Shown: positions 24,438 to 33,080 of the stretch, in pieces
How positions within the stretch are numbered: the first letter of the stretch is position 1
How the letters are laid out: every line of letters begins with the position of its first letter
Assembly (NCBI GenBank): GCA_024277855.1
Contig: JAJRUJ010000026.1
Location: 1-37,764 of the forward strand
DNA: 37,764 nucleotides
Origin: Candidatus Zixiibacteriota bacterium
GTDB lineage: Bacteria; Zixibacteria; MSB-5A5; WJJR01; JAJRUJ01
Direction: 5' to 3'
Position numbers and translations under genes: made by a program
Notes under the pieces: generated by a model
The model's database searches: none
What the model saw: the letters and a program-made list of their open reading frames with translations, nothing else
What the model was told of the DNA's origin: nothing

Positions 24438-25583
24438 GTGTCTGAGACTTCACCCATACCGATCAAACGAGGGGTAACCGCGACCCTTGCCCTGGCAACT
24501 TTCGCCGCGGTTGTCCTGTACCTTTGTTACCGGATCATCGAGCCGTTTTTGGTGCCGCTGTTATGGGGCATCGCGATTACCGTCGTTTTCTGGCCGGTCA
24601 GCTGCCGTCTTTGCGCTCATCTCAAATATCGCTGGGTCGGCGCGTTGATCGCGACGACTCTGATCTCGGCGCTGATTATCGCGCCGACTATCTATCTCGG
24701 CGCCGTGTTGATCGATGAGGTTTTCGGGTTTTACCGGCAAGTGCAATTGGGAACTTATCAGGCCCAGCTGGCCGTGATTTTCAATTTCCAGGAAACGGCG
24801 ATTTTCAAAAATATCGCCGAACGGCTCAGCCCGTGGGTCGACCTCTCCGGACTGGATCTTACCAGTATGCTTTTGGACAATCTCCGCCGATTGACCACCT
24901 TTGCCGTCGATCAAACCTCTCGCCTGGTGGGTAATTTTTCGATGTTCCTGTTGCATCTGGGGGTTGTCGTACTCACGATGTTTTTCCTCTTCCGCGACGG
25001 CGAATTGCTTTTGGCCCAGGTCAAGGAGGCAATGCCGTTGACCCGCGAGCGCACCGAGGAGTTATTCTCCCAACTGTACACGATTATCCGTGCCGCGTTA
25101 TACGGCGGCGTCCTGATTGCCGTCTTGCAGGGGCTGCTCGGTGGGCTGACGTTCATTATCCTCGGTCTCCCGGCGCCGGCTTTGTGGGGGGCAGTGATGG
25201 GGTTTTGCTCGTTTATCCCGATATTCGGTGCCGCGTTGGTCTATGTCCCCGCCGCCCTGCTTCTGATCCTCCAGGGTTCGCTGCTTAAAGGATTAATTTT
25301 GCTCGGGATGGGATTCGGCGTCGTCTCGACCGTAGATAATTTCATTCGCCCGCTGGTCATCAGCGGCCGCACCCAGATGCACACCCTGGTGTTGTTCATT
25401 TCCATTCTCGGCGGTCTGAAACTGTTTGGCCTGCTGGGGTTGGTGATGGGGCCGGTCCTGGCGGCGGTCTTTATCTCATTTTTCAATTTTTATCTCGCCG
25501 ACCTGCGGCGGATCCGCCTCGCCTCGGCAACCACCGCCGCAACCGGCGACAAGGCGGACAAACCGCAAGCTGCAAATTCATGA
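24438..25583 (+). CDS. AI-2E/PerM-family (UPF0118) membrane transporter
   Basis: The 381-residue protein starts at a GTG (24438) with AAAAGGAGAT eight bases upstream, a near-perfect ribosome site. It has about seven to eight membrane helices in the family pattern: paired N-terminal helices, a soluble segment (about 90-155), then a helical core with GVLIAVLQGLLGGLTFIILGLP and the conserved block LWGAVMGFCSFIPIFGAALVYVPAA. Members export autoinducer-2 or act in Na+/Li+ efflux (general knowledge), and many have unknown substrates, so no symbol is given. The final 30 residues are polar. The DinB-like gene follows 79 bases later. Confidence 0.9.
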   Translation: MSETSPIPIKRGVTATLALATFAAVVLYLCYRIIEPFLVPLLWGIAITVVFWPVSCRLCAHLKYRWVGALIATTLISALIIAPTIYLGAVLIDEVFGFYRQVQLGTYQAQLAVIFNFQETAIFKNIAERLSPWVDLSGLDLTSMLLDNLRRLTTFAVDQTSRLVGNFSMFLLHLGVVVLTMFFLFRDGELLLAQVKEAMPLTRERTEELFSQLYTIIRAALYGGVLIAVLQGLLGGLTFIILGLPAPALWGAVMGFCSFIPIFGAALVYVPAALLLILQGSLLKGLILLGMGFGVVSTVDNFIRPLVISGRTQMHTLVLFISILGGLKLFGLLGLVMGPVLAAVFISFFNFYLADLRRIRLASATTAATGDKADKPQAANS

Positions 25584-25662
25584 GATTTGTTTCTGGCCCC
25601 CGTGCGCCGACTTGGCTACATTGTCCCGCGACAAGAATCGATATTGCCGGTGGAGGTGAATT

Positions 25663-26205
25663 GTGACGGCCAAACGCATTGATTTGCCCGAACGCGGAAC
25701 TCAGGAACCGCAGGTCGGCCTGTTCTATATCATGCAACAGGAATTGCGCGGGCGGACCAAATCTGCCGCGGCCGATTTGACGCCGACACAACTGGCCTGG
25801 AAGCCCGACGACGGCGGCAATTCGGCCGGCGAGTTATTGTTGCACATTGCCGAGGCCGAAGTTTGGTGGATCAAGCAGGTTTGCGCGGGGGAGGCGCTGA
25901 CGACCGCCGAACAAGATGATTACCGTACCGAATTATACGGCGACCCGTCCGCCCCGCCACTGGCCGAACAACCCTTCGAATGGTTTGTCGACAAACTCGA
26001 CGAAACCCGCCGGTTCACCATGGTCTGGTATACGACGTTGAGCGATCTTTCACTCGACAATACCCGGCCATACACTGCCGAGGACGGCAAAGCGTACGAA
26101 TTTACGATCCGCTGGATTCTGTTCCATCTGCTCGAGCATGAAGCCGGACACCGCGCTCAGATTTTATCTCTGCGGCGGATCATTAAGAATCGAAAAATCG
26201 TCTGA
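25663..26205 (+). CDS. DinB-fold putative metal-dependent protein
   Basis: The 180-residue protein starts at a GTG (25663) with GGTGGAGGTG just upstream. The DinB four-helix bundle usually binds a divalent metal with three histidines: here H61 in LLLHIAEAEVWW plus two in the HLLEHEAGHRAQI block (about 155-167). The family includes thiol-dependent transferases (bacillithiol, mycothiol) as well as damage-inducible proteins of unknown activity, so the reaction is open. It lies 11 bases upstream of the symporter gene, and the two are probably cotranscribed. Confidence 0.85.
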   Translation: MTAKRIDLPERGTQEPQVGLFYIMQQELRGRTKSAAADLTPTQLAWKPDDGGNSAGELLLHIAEAEVWWIKQVCAGEALTTAEQDDYRTELYGDPSAPPLAEQPFEWFVDKLDETRRFTMVWYTTLSDLSLDNTRPYTAEDGKAYEFTIRWILFHLLEHEAGHRAQILSLRRIIKNRKIV

Positions 26206-26216
26206 ACCGACAACCG

Positions 26217-27422
26217 ATGATTGAATTTATTAAGAAAAACAACCTGCTCCTGATCTTCCTCGGCGTAATCATCGGCGCGGTCTGGTCGATCTTTCATCCC
26301 TCATCCGCCGAACCGTTTCGCTATCTGGGGTACGCTTTCCTTAATGCCCTGAAACTGGTGGTCATCCCGCTGATTTTTACCACCATTACCACGAGCGTTA
26401 CACAACTGGGCAACATGCGGCGATTCGGCAAACTCGGACGCAATACCATCATCTATTACCTGTTGACCAATGTCGCGGCGGTCACCGTCGGCCTGATCAT
26501 GGTCAACCTCATCCAACCCGGTGCCGGTATGGTTCCGCCGTCCACCGATTTTATCGCTCCGCAGCGGGGTTGGATCGATTTCATCGACACCGTCCTTCCC
26601 GCCAACCTGATTACCGCGCTGGCCGAAAACCGCATCCTGCCGCTGATCTGGTTGTCGCTGCTGTTAGGGGTATTTTTAATCCGCTCCGGACAACGCGCCG
26701 CCGGCGCAATTGACTTTTTGAATCTGCTCAATGACGGTATCCTCAAACTGGTCCAAACCATTGTCATGTTCGCCCCGCTCGGGGTCATGGGTTTGGTCAT
26801 CGGCCAGGTACTTAAGCATGGCGGTGGTGCAGAAATCTGGACGTCGTTGGTTGGTGTCGGGTGGTACTCACTCACGGTAATCGCCGCCCTGGCTTTCCAC
26901 GCCATCGTCGTGTTGCCGCTGATATTTCGTCTGATCACCGGCCGGTCGGTATCCCGTTACCTGCTCAATATGGGGGAGGCGCTGCTCACGGCATTTTCGA
27001 CCGCGTCGTCGGCGGCAACCCTGCCGATTACCCTCCGCTGTGTCCAGGTCAAAAACAAAGTCGAAAAAAGAGTCGCCGGTTTTCTTCTGCCGCTGGGCGC
27101 CACGGTCAATATGGACGGCACCGCGCTGTACGAGGCGGTTGCCGCGATGTTTATCGCCCAGTCGTACGGGATCGATCTGGCCCTCTGGCAGCAGGCGATC
27201 ATCTTTCTCACGGCCAACATGGCCGCAATCGGCGCGGCCGCCATTCCCGAAGCAGGCCTGGTGACCATGGTAATGGTCCTGCATTCGGTTGGTTTGCCCG
27301 TTGAGGGGATTGCCTTGATTCTAATCGTCGATTGGTTGCTCGATCGTTTCCGCACGGCTGTCAACGTCTGGGGCGACTCGGTCGGCGCGGCGGTGGTCGA
27401 TGCAAAAACGTCGCTGGATTAA
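26217..27422 (+). CDS. Dicarboxylate/amino acid:cation symporter (DAACS family)
   Basis: The 401-residue protein belongs to the glutamate/C4-dicarboxylate carrier fold. Signatures are the serine-rich hairpin loop AFSTASSAATLP (about 261-272), GATVNMDGTALYEAVAAMFI (about 292-311; the NMDGT stretch binds sodium and substrate), the HP2 segment IGAAAIPEAGLVTMVMVLH and the TM8 block WLLDRFRTAVNVWGDSVGAA. The arginine in DRFRT supports binding of an acidic side chain, so glutamate, aspartate or a C4-dicarboxylate is likely. It is coupled to Na+ or H+. The length is normal for prokaryotic members. Confidence 0.93.
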   Translation: MIEFIKKNNLLLIFLGVIIGAVWSIFHPSSAEPFRYLGYAFLNALKLVVIPLIFTTITTSVTQLGNMRRFGKLGRNTIIYYLLTNVAAVTVGLIMVNLIQPGAGMVPPSTDFIAPQRGWIDFIDTVLPANLITALAENRILPLIWLSLLLGVFLIRSGQRAAGAIDFLNLLNDGILKLVQTIVMFAPLGVMGLVIGQVLKHGGGAEIWTSLVGVGWYSLTVIAALAFHAIVVLPLIFRLITGRSVSRYLLNMGEALLTAFSTASSAATLPITLRCVQVKNKVEKRVAGFLLPLGATVNMDGTALYEAVAAMFIAQSYGIDLALWQQAIIFLTANMAAIGAAAIPEAGLVTMVMVLHSVGLPVEGIALILIVDWLLDRFRTAVNVWGDSVGAAVVDAKTSLD

Positions 27423-27773
27423 AAAATTAAACGCCCGTAATATTGTCCAGTACAATTAGATACAGGTTTTTGGTGCGCCGCGAATGGCCGGCTATTCTCC
27501 CGTCGTCCGATCCGGTTGTTTCAAGTATAGTTCCTTTTTGCCGATAGAGTAAGATAGCTTGCCAGTTTGCGAAACCCTCCCGCTGGACTTTCTCCAGGGA
27601 GGGTTTCTGCTTTTTTGAAACTACAAACCTGATCGGACTGTCAATCCATGGTTTTCATCCCCACCGGCCTTTAATTCCAATGGTTTTCCAATTGTCTGTT
27701 CAGGCGATAGACCGGGATTCCGATACTTGAATAGAGAAGCAGTGGACCCACGATCCCAGCTGAGGTGACCGGC
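27423..27773. other. Intergenic region before the signalling island
   Basis: It contains an intrinsic terminator at 27571-27616 and no convincing gene. I could not find a well-spaced promoter for the phosphatase gene in the last 150 bases. Confidence 0.5.
27571..27616 (+). terminator. Rho-independent terminator separating the symporter from the signalling island
   Basis: A perfect 11-bp stem, gaaaccctccc (27571-27581) with gggagggtttc (27597-27607), is followed by TGCTTTTTT. It lies about 150 bases after the symporter stop. Confidence 0.85.
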
Positions 27774-29120
27774 ATGACCGAGATGTGTCAATCGGATACG
27801 ACGACAGATGCTCAAATCTCTCCGGCAATCAGGGTTGCCGAGCTTGAACTGGATCTGGAGCGGATTAAACAGAACCTCGAAGATATTTCCCGGATGGGTG
27901 CGGTCCTGACTTCGATTACCGATCTGGAGGAAGTGCTTTCGGTTTTGATGCAAATGGCGTTGCGGGTAATTGGCGCCGAAGTCGGTCTGATTATGACCGA
28001 CGGTCCCGGTGGTCCGACACCCAAGATTGTCTGGGGATTTGAAGCCGACGCAGTCTCCGTGCTGCAATGTGAAGACGGCAGAAATGTTGTCGAATGGGTG
28101 ATGACCAACGGGGAAGGCGCCAGTCTCGATTTTTCCGAGCACACTAATGGTCTCGAATACGACGGCCGCCGGTTGATGGTTGGCGGGGTACTCTGTCTGC
28201 CGATTAAGGCCAAGCTGGCTACGGTCGGTTGTGTTCTCGCGGTCAACAAGATAGTCGGCGGGCCGTTTACCGATGACGACCACAACGCTTTACAGCGCCT
28301 GGTCGATTTTGCCGGTGTTGCCATCGAAAACTCGCGCCTGTTCAAGGAATCTCTCGAAAAACAACGTCTCGAACAGGAGCTTTCGGTGGCCGAGGAAGTC
28401 CAGCAGACCCTGGTGCCGTCGGTCGATTTTGATTTTCCCGGGATCACGATCAAGTCGCTCTATCGGCCGGCCGGCAGAGTCGGCGGTGACTATTTCGACT
28501 TCATCCCGCGTGGAAAGGGGCAGTTCGTCCTGGTTATCGGCGATGTTTCCAGTAAAGGCGTACCGGCGGCGCTGGTGATGACCGCCGTCCGCTCGATCGT
28601 TCGCTCCGAGGCCCTGCGCTCCGACTCCACTGCCGAAGTTGTCTCGCGGATCAATGACTTGATCAGCAAAGACCTGACCGGGACCCGTGATATGTTCGTA
28701 ACCTTCTGGTATGGTTTATTCGACCTGAACAACGGCCGCCTCAAATACACCAATGCGGGGCATGAGCCGCCGTTGCTTTACAAAGCGCAATCGGCGTCGA
28801 TTGTCGAACTGCGAGACGGCGGCGTCTTCCTGGGGCAATTCCCCGGATCGGAATTTGCCGAGGGCGAGGTCGAATTGGCTCTCGGCGACCGTTTTATCAC
28901 CTGTACCGACGGGGTGATTGAGGCCGCGGATGCCGATTGCAATCTCTTTGGCCGCGAGCGGTTTCGGCAAACAATGGAGGACGGCGTTTCGCTGGAGCCG
29001 GAGGAGTTTCTGGAAAACCTCCGCCGGGACGTGGAGGAAAACTTCAATAATGCCGATTTCATAGACGATATGACGGTGGTGTTCGCGCGTATCGACCGGC
29101 GAGGAACTGAGAATGACTAG
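27774..29120 (+). CDS. GAF-domain PP2C/SpoIIE-type serine phosphatase, RsbU-like
   Basis: This 448-residue protein starts at the ATG at 27774, with GAGGTGA about six bases upstream; a GTG at 27765 is in frame but overlaps that ribosome site. Residues about 20-40 can form a short coiled coil, a GAF domain spans about 42-190, and a helical linker leads to the SpoIIE/PP2C domain (about 205-445). Metal-binding aspartates are visible in RVGGDYFDF (D239), IGDVSSKGVPAAL (D257) and TCTDGVIEA (D379). Such phosphatases dephosphorylate a STAS-domain antagonist and so release a switch kinase's target. The partner is encoded immediately downstream, overlapping by eight bases (ATGACTAG). The GAF ligand is unknown. 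Confidence 0.93.
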   Translation: MTEMCQSDTTTDAQISPAIRVAELELDLERIKQNLEDISRMGAVLTSITDLEEVLSVLMQMALRVIGAEVGLIMTDGPGGPTPKIVWGFEADAVSVLQCEDGRNVVEWVMTNGEGASLDFSEHTNGLEYDGRRLMVGGVLCLPIKAKLATVGCVLAVNKIVGGPFTDDDHNALQRLVDFAGVAIENSRLFKESLEKQRLEQELSVAEEVQQTLVPSVDFDFPGITIKSLYRPAGRVGGDYFDFIPRGKGQFVLVIGDVSSKGVPAALVMTAVRSIVRSEALRSDSTAEVVSRINDLISKDLTGTRDMFVTFWYGLFDLNNGRLKYTNAGHEPPLLYKAQSASIVELRDGGVFLGQFPGSEFAEGEVELALGDRFITCTDGVIEAADADCNLFGRERFRQTMEDGVSLEPEEFLENLRRDVEENFNNADFIDDMTVVFARIDRRGTEND

Positions 29121-29949
29121 ACGAAGCTTGCAACGTGCCGAGCTGTGTTTCCCTGCGGACATTCGCTACCTGAGTTGGGTGCATGCGTTATTTGAGCGGG
29201 TGGCCGGTGAGTACGACTTCGACGCCCGCAGACGTAACCTGATGCTGGTGACAATCAGCGAGGCATTCACCAATGCCGTCATCCATGGCAGCAGGAAAGT
29301 GCCTAATGCGGTGATCGATCTGGTCATTATTACCCGGTCTGATTACCTCGAAATTAAACTTATCGATCACGGTCGCGGTTTGATCGCCTTGCCCCCGCAT
29401 TCTGAGTGGGGTGCTCTCGATCCCGAGCGTGAGGGCGGGCGCGGGCTGGACCTGATGGATCGCTTGACCGACGACATGCAAATGACAGAAACCTTTGGCG
29501 GCGGCCTGACCGTACGGTTGCGCTATCGCGCGCCGGCCCCGGAACCGCGGCCACCCGAAGCACTACATATTGATATATCTGCGAAAGGAGAAGCCATGGA
29601 ATTGCAGGCCGAACAAGCCGGGGAACTCGATGTTCTTCGCGTTACCGGCCGACTTGATCTGGTTGGCGCCAATGCTCTCAAAGATGAGATCAGGCGGCGC
29701 TTGCAGGACAATCGGCGGCTGTTGGTACTCAATCTTGAAAATGTCGATTTCATTAACAGTTCGGGACTCGGTGCATTAGTCTCGGTGCTCAAGGATGTGC
29801 GTCTGGTAAAAGGGCGTCTGGCGCTGACCAGCCTGGCCTCGTATGTCAAAGAAATATTTACGATCACCCAATTGTCCAATGTGTTCGAAATTTTTGAGAC
29901 CGAACGACAGGCCCGGGAAGCGTTGAATACTCCGGTGGCGACCGCCTGA
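29113..29949 (+). CDS. Fused switch kinase (RsbW-like HATPase) and STAS antagonist (RsbV-like)
   Basis: The 278-residue protein joins two normally separate partners. Residues about 8-138 are a GHKL ATPase of the anti-sigma/RsbW type, with E50 and N54 in the N-box (SEAFTNAVIHG), DHGRG (85-89) and the G2 box GGRGLDLMD (108-116). After a proline-rich linker (140-160) comes a STAS domain (about 163-270) with VDFINSSGLGALVSVLK; one of S216/S217 is the expected phosphoacceptor. AAAGGAG (29584-29590) lies five bases before an internal ATG at 29596, so a free 117-residue STAS protein may also be made. The gene start overlaps the phosphatase stop. No sigma factor gene lies in the window, so what the kinase restrains is unknown. 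Confidence 0.9.
   Translation: MTRRSLQRAELCFPADIRYLSWVHALFERVAGEYDFDARRRNLMLVTISEAFTNAVIHGSRKVPNAVIDLVIITRSDYLEIKLIDHGRGLIALPPHSEWGALDPEREGGRGLDLMDRLTDDMQMTETFGGGLTVRLRYRAPAPEPRPPEALHIDISAKGEAMELQAEQAGELDVLRVTGRLDLVGANALKDEIRRRLQDNRRLLVLNLENVDFINSSGLGALVSVLKDVRLVKGRLALTSLASYVKEIFTITQLSNVFEIFETERQAREALNTPVATA
29584..29598 (+). promoter_or_regulatory. Internal ribosome-binding site and ATG for a separate STAS protein
   Basis: AAAGGAG (29584-29590) with a five-base spacer to ATG (29596-29598) lies in the linker between the kinase and STAS domains, exactly where a stand-alone RsbV-like gene would begin. The signal is as strong as any in the island. The product would be 117 residues (29596-29949). 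Confidence 0.65.
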
Positions 29950-30016
29950 ACTTGCCTGCCGAAATTGTGCGGCATTCCGCGCATGACCACGTGGACCTTT
30001 GCCGGAGGGAATGCGG

Positions 30017-30427
30017 ATGGACCAACAAAATCGTCTGTTGATTGTTGATGATGAACTGTTGATTCGCGACTTGCTGTATGACCATTTCAGCGGGTGCGAT
30101 TATCAGGTCTCTCTGGCGGCTGACGGCGGGTCAGCGCTGGCGAAATCGGTGGGAAAAGAATTCGACGCCGTGATCCTCGATCTGAAGATGCCCGATATGG
30201 ACGGGCTCGAACTTGCGGCGCAGTTACGAGAAAACCAGACTGCCGTCCCGATCATCATCATTACCGGATATCCGTCTGTCGACAGCGCGATTGAGGCGTT
30301 ACGCAATCGCTGCCATGACTATTTCGTCAAACCGTTTAACATGAAGAAACTGGAAAGAGCTGTCAGGGAGGCCGTTGCCGAATATCGGAAGACTGCCCTC
30401 GGGACGGGGGAGAAACACAGTGACTGA
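30017..30427 (+). CDS. Single-domain response regulator (receiver only)
   Basis: From the ATG at 30017, seven bases after GGAGGG, the product is 136 residues; an in-frame ATG at 30011 is too close to the ribosome site. It is a receiver domain with the acidic pair in IVDDE, the phosphoacceptor aspartate in LDLKMPDMDG, the switch threonine in IITGYPS and the lysine in YFVKPF. No output domain follows, only a short tail. It is close in sequence to the next protein (GYP(S/T).DS.IEALR is shared), which suggests tandem duplication. Its alpha-4 region reads NRCHDY instead of the common AGAYDY. It probably passes phosphate or signal to a partner by protein contact. Confidence 0.92.
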   Translation: MDQQNRLLIVDDELLIRDLLYDHFSGCDYQVSLAADGGSALAKSVGKEFDAVILDLKMPDMDGLELAAQLRENQTAVPIIIITGYPSVDSAIEALRNRCHDYFVKPFNMKKLERAVREAVAEYRKTALGTGEKHSD

Positions 30428-31031
30428 CCAAACCTCAGAAAAACGCGTGTTGGTGATCGACGACGAGGTGTTCATCCGCGAACTTCTGGAGGAGTATTTC
30501 AGCCGGTTGGATTTCGAGGTGGTAACCGCCGAATCCGGTGACCAGGGCATCGAGCGGGTCAGTGCCGACCGTTTCAGTACAGCGTTGGTCGATTTGAAAA
30601 TGCCGGGGAAAGACGGCATCGAGACGTTGCGCGAAATCCGCCAGATCGATCCAAACTGTATGATTATTGTCATGACCGGATATCCGACAATCGATTCTTC
30701 GATCGAGGCCCTGCGGGCCGGGGCCTACGACTATATCATTAAGCCATTCAAACTGAGTGAATTGCGCGAGGTTGTCGAGCGGGCGATCAAAGAGTATTGC
30801 CTCAAAGCCGAGATTGAACAAATTCAAGACAACATTGAGATTGTCGAAGGTGAAATGCGGGACTATCTCGCGAAACCACGCCAGGACAGACCTTCTACTG
30901 CACTTCATCCGCACAACAGCGAAAAGTATATCCAGGGCCAGGTGCGTGAATTAGACCGCTTGCGTGAGGCCGGTTATCTTTCCGGCTGTGAATATGAACA
31001 AAAAAAACGCGATCTCCTTGCCCGGCGATGA
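30420..31031 (+). CDS. Response regulator receiver with SHOCT-like C-terminal tail
   Basis: It starts at the GTG at 30420, eight bases after GGGGGAG, and overlaps the previous stop by eight bases. The 203-residue protein has a receiver domain (about 8-125; IDDE, VDLKMPGKDG, VMTGYPT, IIKPF) followed by a helical, partly coiled segment (about 125-150) and a C-terminal motif LDRLREAGYLSGCEYEQKK (about 180-198). This last part resembles the SHOCT domain, a short helix-turn motif often added to proteins as an oligomerisation or membrane-complex module (family knowledge). No DNA-binding or enzymatic output is visible. Confidence 0.9.
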   Translation: MTDQTSEKRVLVIDDEVFIRELLEEYFSRLDFEVVTAESGDQGIERVSADRFSTALVDLKMPGKDGIETLREIRQIDPNCMIIVMTGYPTIDSSIEALRAGAYDYIIKPFKLSELREVVERAIKEYCLKAEIEQIQDNIEIVEGEMRDYLAKPRQDRPSTALHPHNSEKYIQGQVRELDRLREAGYLSGCEYEQKKRDLLARR

Positions 31032-31088
31032 TTGCCGGGAGCAAGTCTTGGGAACGACGGTAAGGCGATCGTGTTGACCGGAGGCAGC

Positions 31089-31466
31089 ATGGATGATTTG
31101 AAAATTCTTGCCGTTGACGATTCCCCGACCATGCGGCGGTTTATCGTCAACACCCTCCGGCATGCGGGATATCTGGATGTCACGGAAGCCACCGACGGTA
31201 AAGATGCCCTGGCCAAGATGGCCATCGATAAATATAACTTCATTATTACCGATTGGAATATGCCCGGTATGGACGGGATCGCCCTGGTCAAACATTTGCG
31301 TTCCAAACAGGAGACTAAAAAAATACCGGTCCTGATGGTCACCCGGCGTTCGGTGAAGGAAGATATTATGGAAGCGCTCCGGGCCGGGGTCAACAACTAC
31401 GTTGTCAAACCCTTCACGCACGGAACAATCAAAGAAAAAATTGACCAGACACTCGCAAATTTGTGA
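31089..31466 (+). CDS. CheY-like response regulator
   Basis: From the ATG at 31089 (GGAGG four to five bases upstream) this is a 125-residue stand-alone receiver of CheY type: AVDDSPTMRR at the N-terminus, phosphoacceptor D in ITDWNMPGMDG, switch T in MVTRR, and K in YVVKPF. The DDS-TMRR and TDWNMP blocks are those of CheY proper rather than of NtrC- or OmpR-type receivers. No flagellar or chemotaxis genes are nearby, so it may serve this signalling locus rather than motility. It is separated from the previous gene by 57 bases and is followed by a 337-base gap. Confidence 0.93.
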   Translation: MDDLKILAVDDSPTMRRFIVNTLRHAGYLDVTEATDGKDALAKMAIDKYNFIITDWNMPGMDGIALVKHLRSKQETKKIPVLMVTRRSVKEDIMEALRAGVNNYVVKPFTHGTIKEKIDQTLANL

Positions 31467-31803
31467 TCCCTTTATCAACGCTGATTGGCAGGATGGGGAG
31501 ATGGCCCCGCATCCGGACGTCTCAACATCATTTGGACAAGATCGGGGTACGGCGGATGTCGTCGACACGCCGGAGCGGAAATCCCCGCAATTGCGTCTGA
31601 TTCAGTTCCATTTCACCACTCCCAACAGAGGCCGAACCGCCGTTTTCTCTCCCGAAATTGACGGTTCTCCCCTGGGTTTTTCGACAAAATAGATTTCTGC
31701 CGCCGGCTTGCCGTCTGAGCCGATTTCAATATTTCTGAAAATCTCCCGTCTTTGCTGTCATTTTATCGTTGCGCACGAATCGGGCGACCCTATATTCGGC
31801 GAT
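31467..31803. other. Intergenic region with a probable histidine kinase promoter
   Basis: No gene is seen. Near its end TTGCGC (31769-31774), a 16-base spacer and TATATT (31791-31796) form a plausible promoter. The expected transcript start, about 31803, is next to the kinase ATG at 31804, and no ribosome-binding site precedes that ATG, so the message may be leaderless. Confidence 0.45.
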
Positions 31804-33030
31804 ATGGGGCAGGGGCAAACTGACCACACGGGGGACCCGGCGGCAGAAAATGGCTCATTGGAAGAGTTCGTTTTCTCCGTCGAGGCGTTCCAGGAAACCA
31901 TCGGCCGATTGAACCAGCGCTACCGCGATCTGGAAAAGCGGTATCTGGAAATAAATCGACAGTTGGAGGCCACCAACCGGCAATTGCAGGCCGCCGGTGA
32001 GGAAAACCGCCGGTTCGGCGACTACCTCGATTGTATCCTCAAAGGGATTGATGTCGGTATCGTCACCATCGACGAATTCGGCTTGATTCGCTTTTTCAAT
32101 CCGGCGGCGGCCCGGCTCCTTGGCGGGGATCCGTCGGCGATAATCGGCGGGTCGTTTGCTGAAACATTTGTCGAAATCCACCGGGAATTCACCGGCCGGC
32201 AGGAGACCACGTCAATAGAGATTGCGCGTCCGTGTCCGCAAACCGGGCGGGAATTACAACTGGCCATTAGTGTTTCGCCGATCGGTGGGGAGGACCAGCA
32301 CGCCGGGGCCGTCTATGTCGTCCGGGATCTCACCGGAGCGCGTGAAATGGAAAAAGAGATGAGCCGGCTCAAGACCCTGGCCGCGCTCGGCGAAATGTCG
32401 GCCACCCTGGCCCACGAAATCCGGAACCCCCTTACCGGGATTGCCGGGTATTCCGGTTTGTTGTTGCGCGAACTTCCCGATGGTCCCGAACGTCGCTGGG
32501 CCAGGCAGGTTGAGGAGGGTGTACACCGGCTCGAAAAGTTAATCCTGAACATGCTCGAGTTTGCCAAAGATCCCCGGTTGGATCGACGGACCATCCGCTG
32601 GCAGAATTTCGGGCAGGAAATCGCCAATGCGTTCGAGAGCGGTCTCTTAAAGAAAAACGTCAAACTCGTGCGAAAGTTTCCCGACAAATGGCCCAGTACA
32701 CAGGGTGATCCGTCATTATTGCGTCAGGCGGTTCTCAATATCCTGCAAAACGCCGAACAGGCGGTCGGCGAGGGCGGCGAAATCAGTCTGACGATCACCC
32801 CGGCCGCTGCCGGGCAACTCATGCTGGAAATATCCGATAATGGCCAGGGGATGGATGATCAAACCCGCGAAAATATATTTCAACCGTTTTTTACTACTCG
32901 TGAACAGGGTACCGGACTGGGGCTGGCGATTACGCGCAAGATTATCGAGGCGCACGGTGGCACGATCAATGTCGATTCCCGGCCGGGCAAAGGCGCGCGA
33001 TTTGCAATATCGTTACCCGCCGGCGCCTGA
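31804..33030 (+). CDS. PAS-domain sensor histidine kinase, NtrB-like, cytoplasmic
   Basis: The 408-residue protein is taken from the ATG at 31804; the frame opens further up only with a TTG. It has no membrane helix, so it senses an internal signal. A coiled coil (about 28-70) precedes a PAS domain (about 75-178; GIDVGIVTIDEFGLIRFFNP). The HisKA domain carries H204 in ATLAHEIRNPLTG. The ATPase domain shows the N-box NILQNAEQAV, DNGQGM, FFTTREQGTGLGLA and a closing GKGARFAISLP. The HEIRNPL box and length suit the NtrB/ZraS-type kinases that phosphorylate sigma54 activators, matching the NtrC-type gene 50 bases downstream. Confidence 0.94.
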   Translation: MGQGQTDHTGDPAAENGSLEEFVFSVEAFQETIGRLNQRYRDLEKRYLEINRQLEATNRQLQAAGEENRRFGDYLDCILKGIDVGIVTIDEFGLIRFFNPAAARLLGGDPSAIIGGSFAETFVEIHREFTGRQETTSIEIARPCPQTGRELQLAISVSPIGGEDQHAGAVYVVRDLTGAREMEKEMSRLKTLAALGEMSATLAHEIRNPLTGIAGYSGLLLRELPDGPERRWARQVEEGVHRLEKLILNMLEFAKDPRLDRRTIRWQNFGQEIANAFESGLLKKNVKLVRKFPDKWPSTQGDPSLLRQAVLNILQNAEQAVGEGGEISLTITPAAAGQLMLEISDNGQGMDDQTRENIFQPFFTTREQGTGLGLAITRKIIEAHGGTINVDSRPGKGARFAISLPAGA

Positions 33031-33080
33031 GTTGCCGTCTTATTTCAACGTCGGCGCTCGCGGCGGGCAAGGAGGGACAG

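Noticed and set aside
31089-31466. Evidence of a chemotaxis operon because of the CheY-like gene
   Set aside because: No cheA, cheW, mcp or flagellar genes are nearby; its neighbours are receivers and an NtrB/NtrC-type pair.
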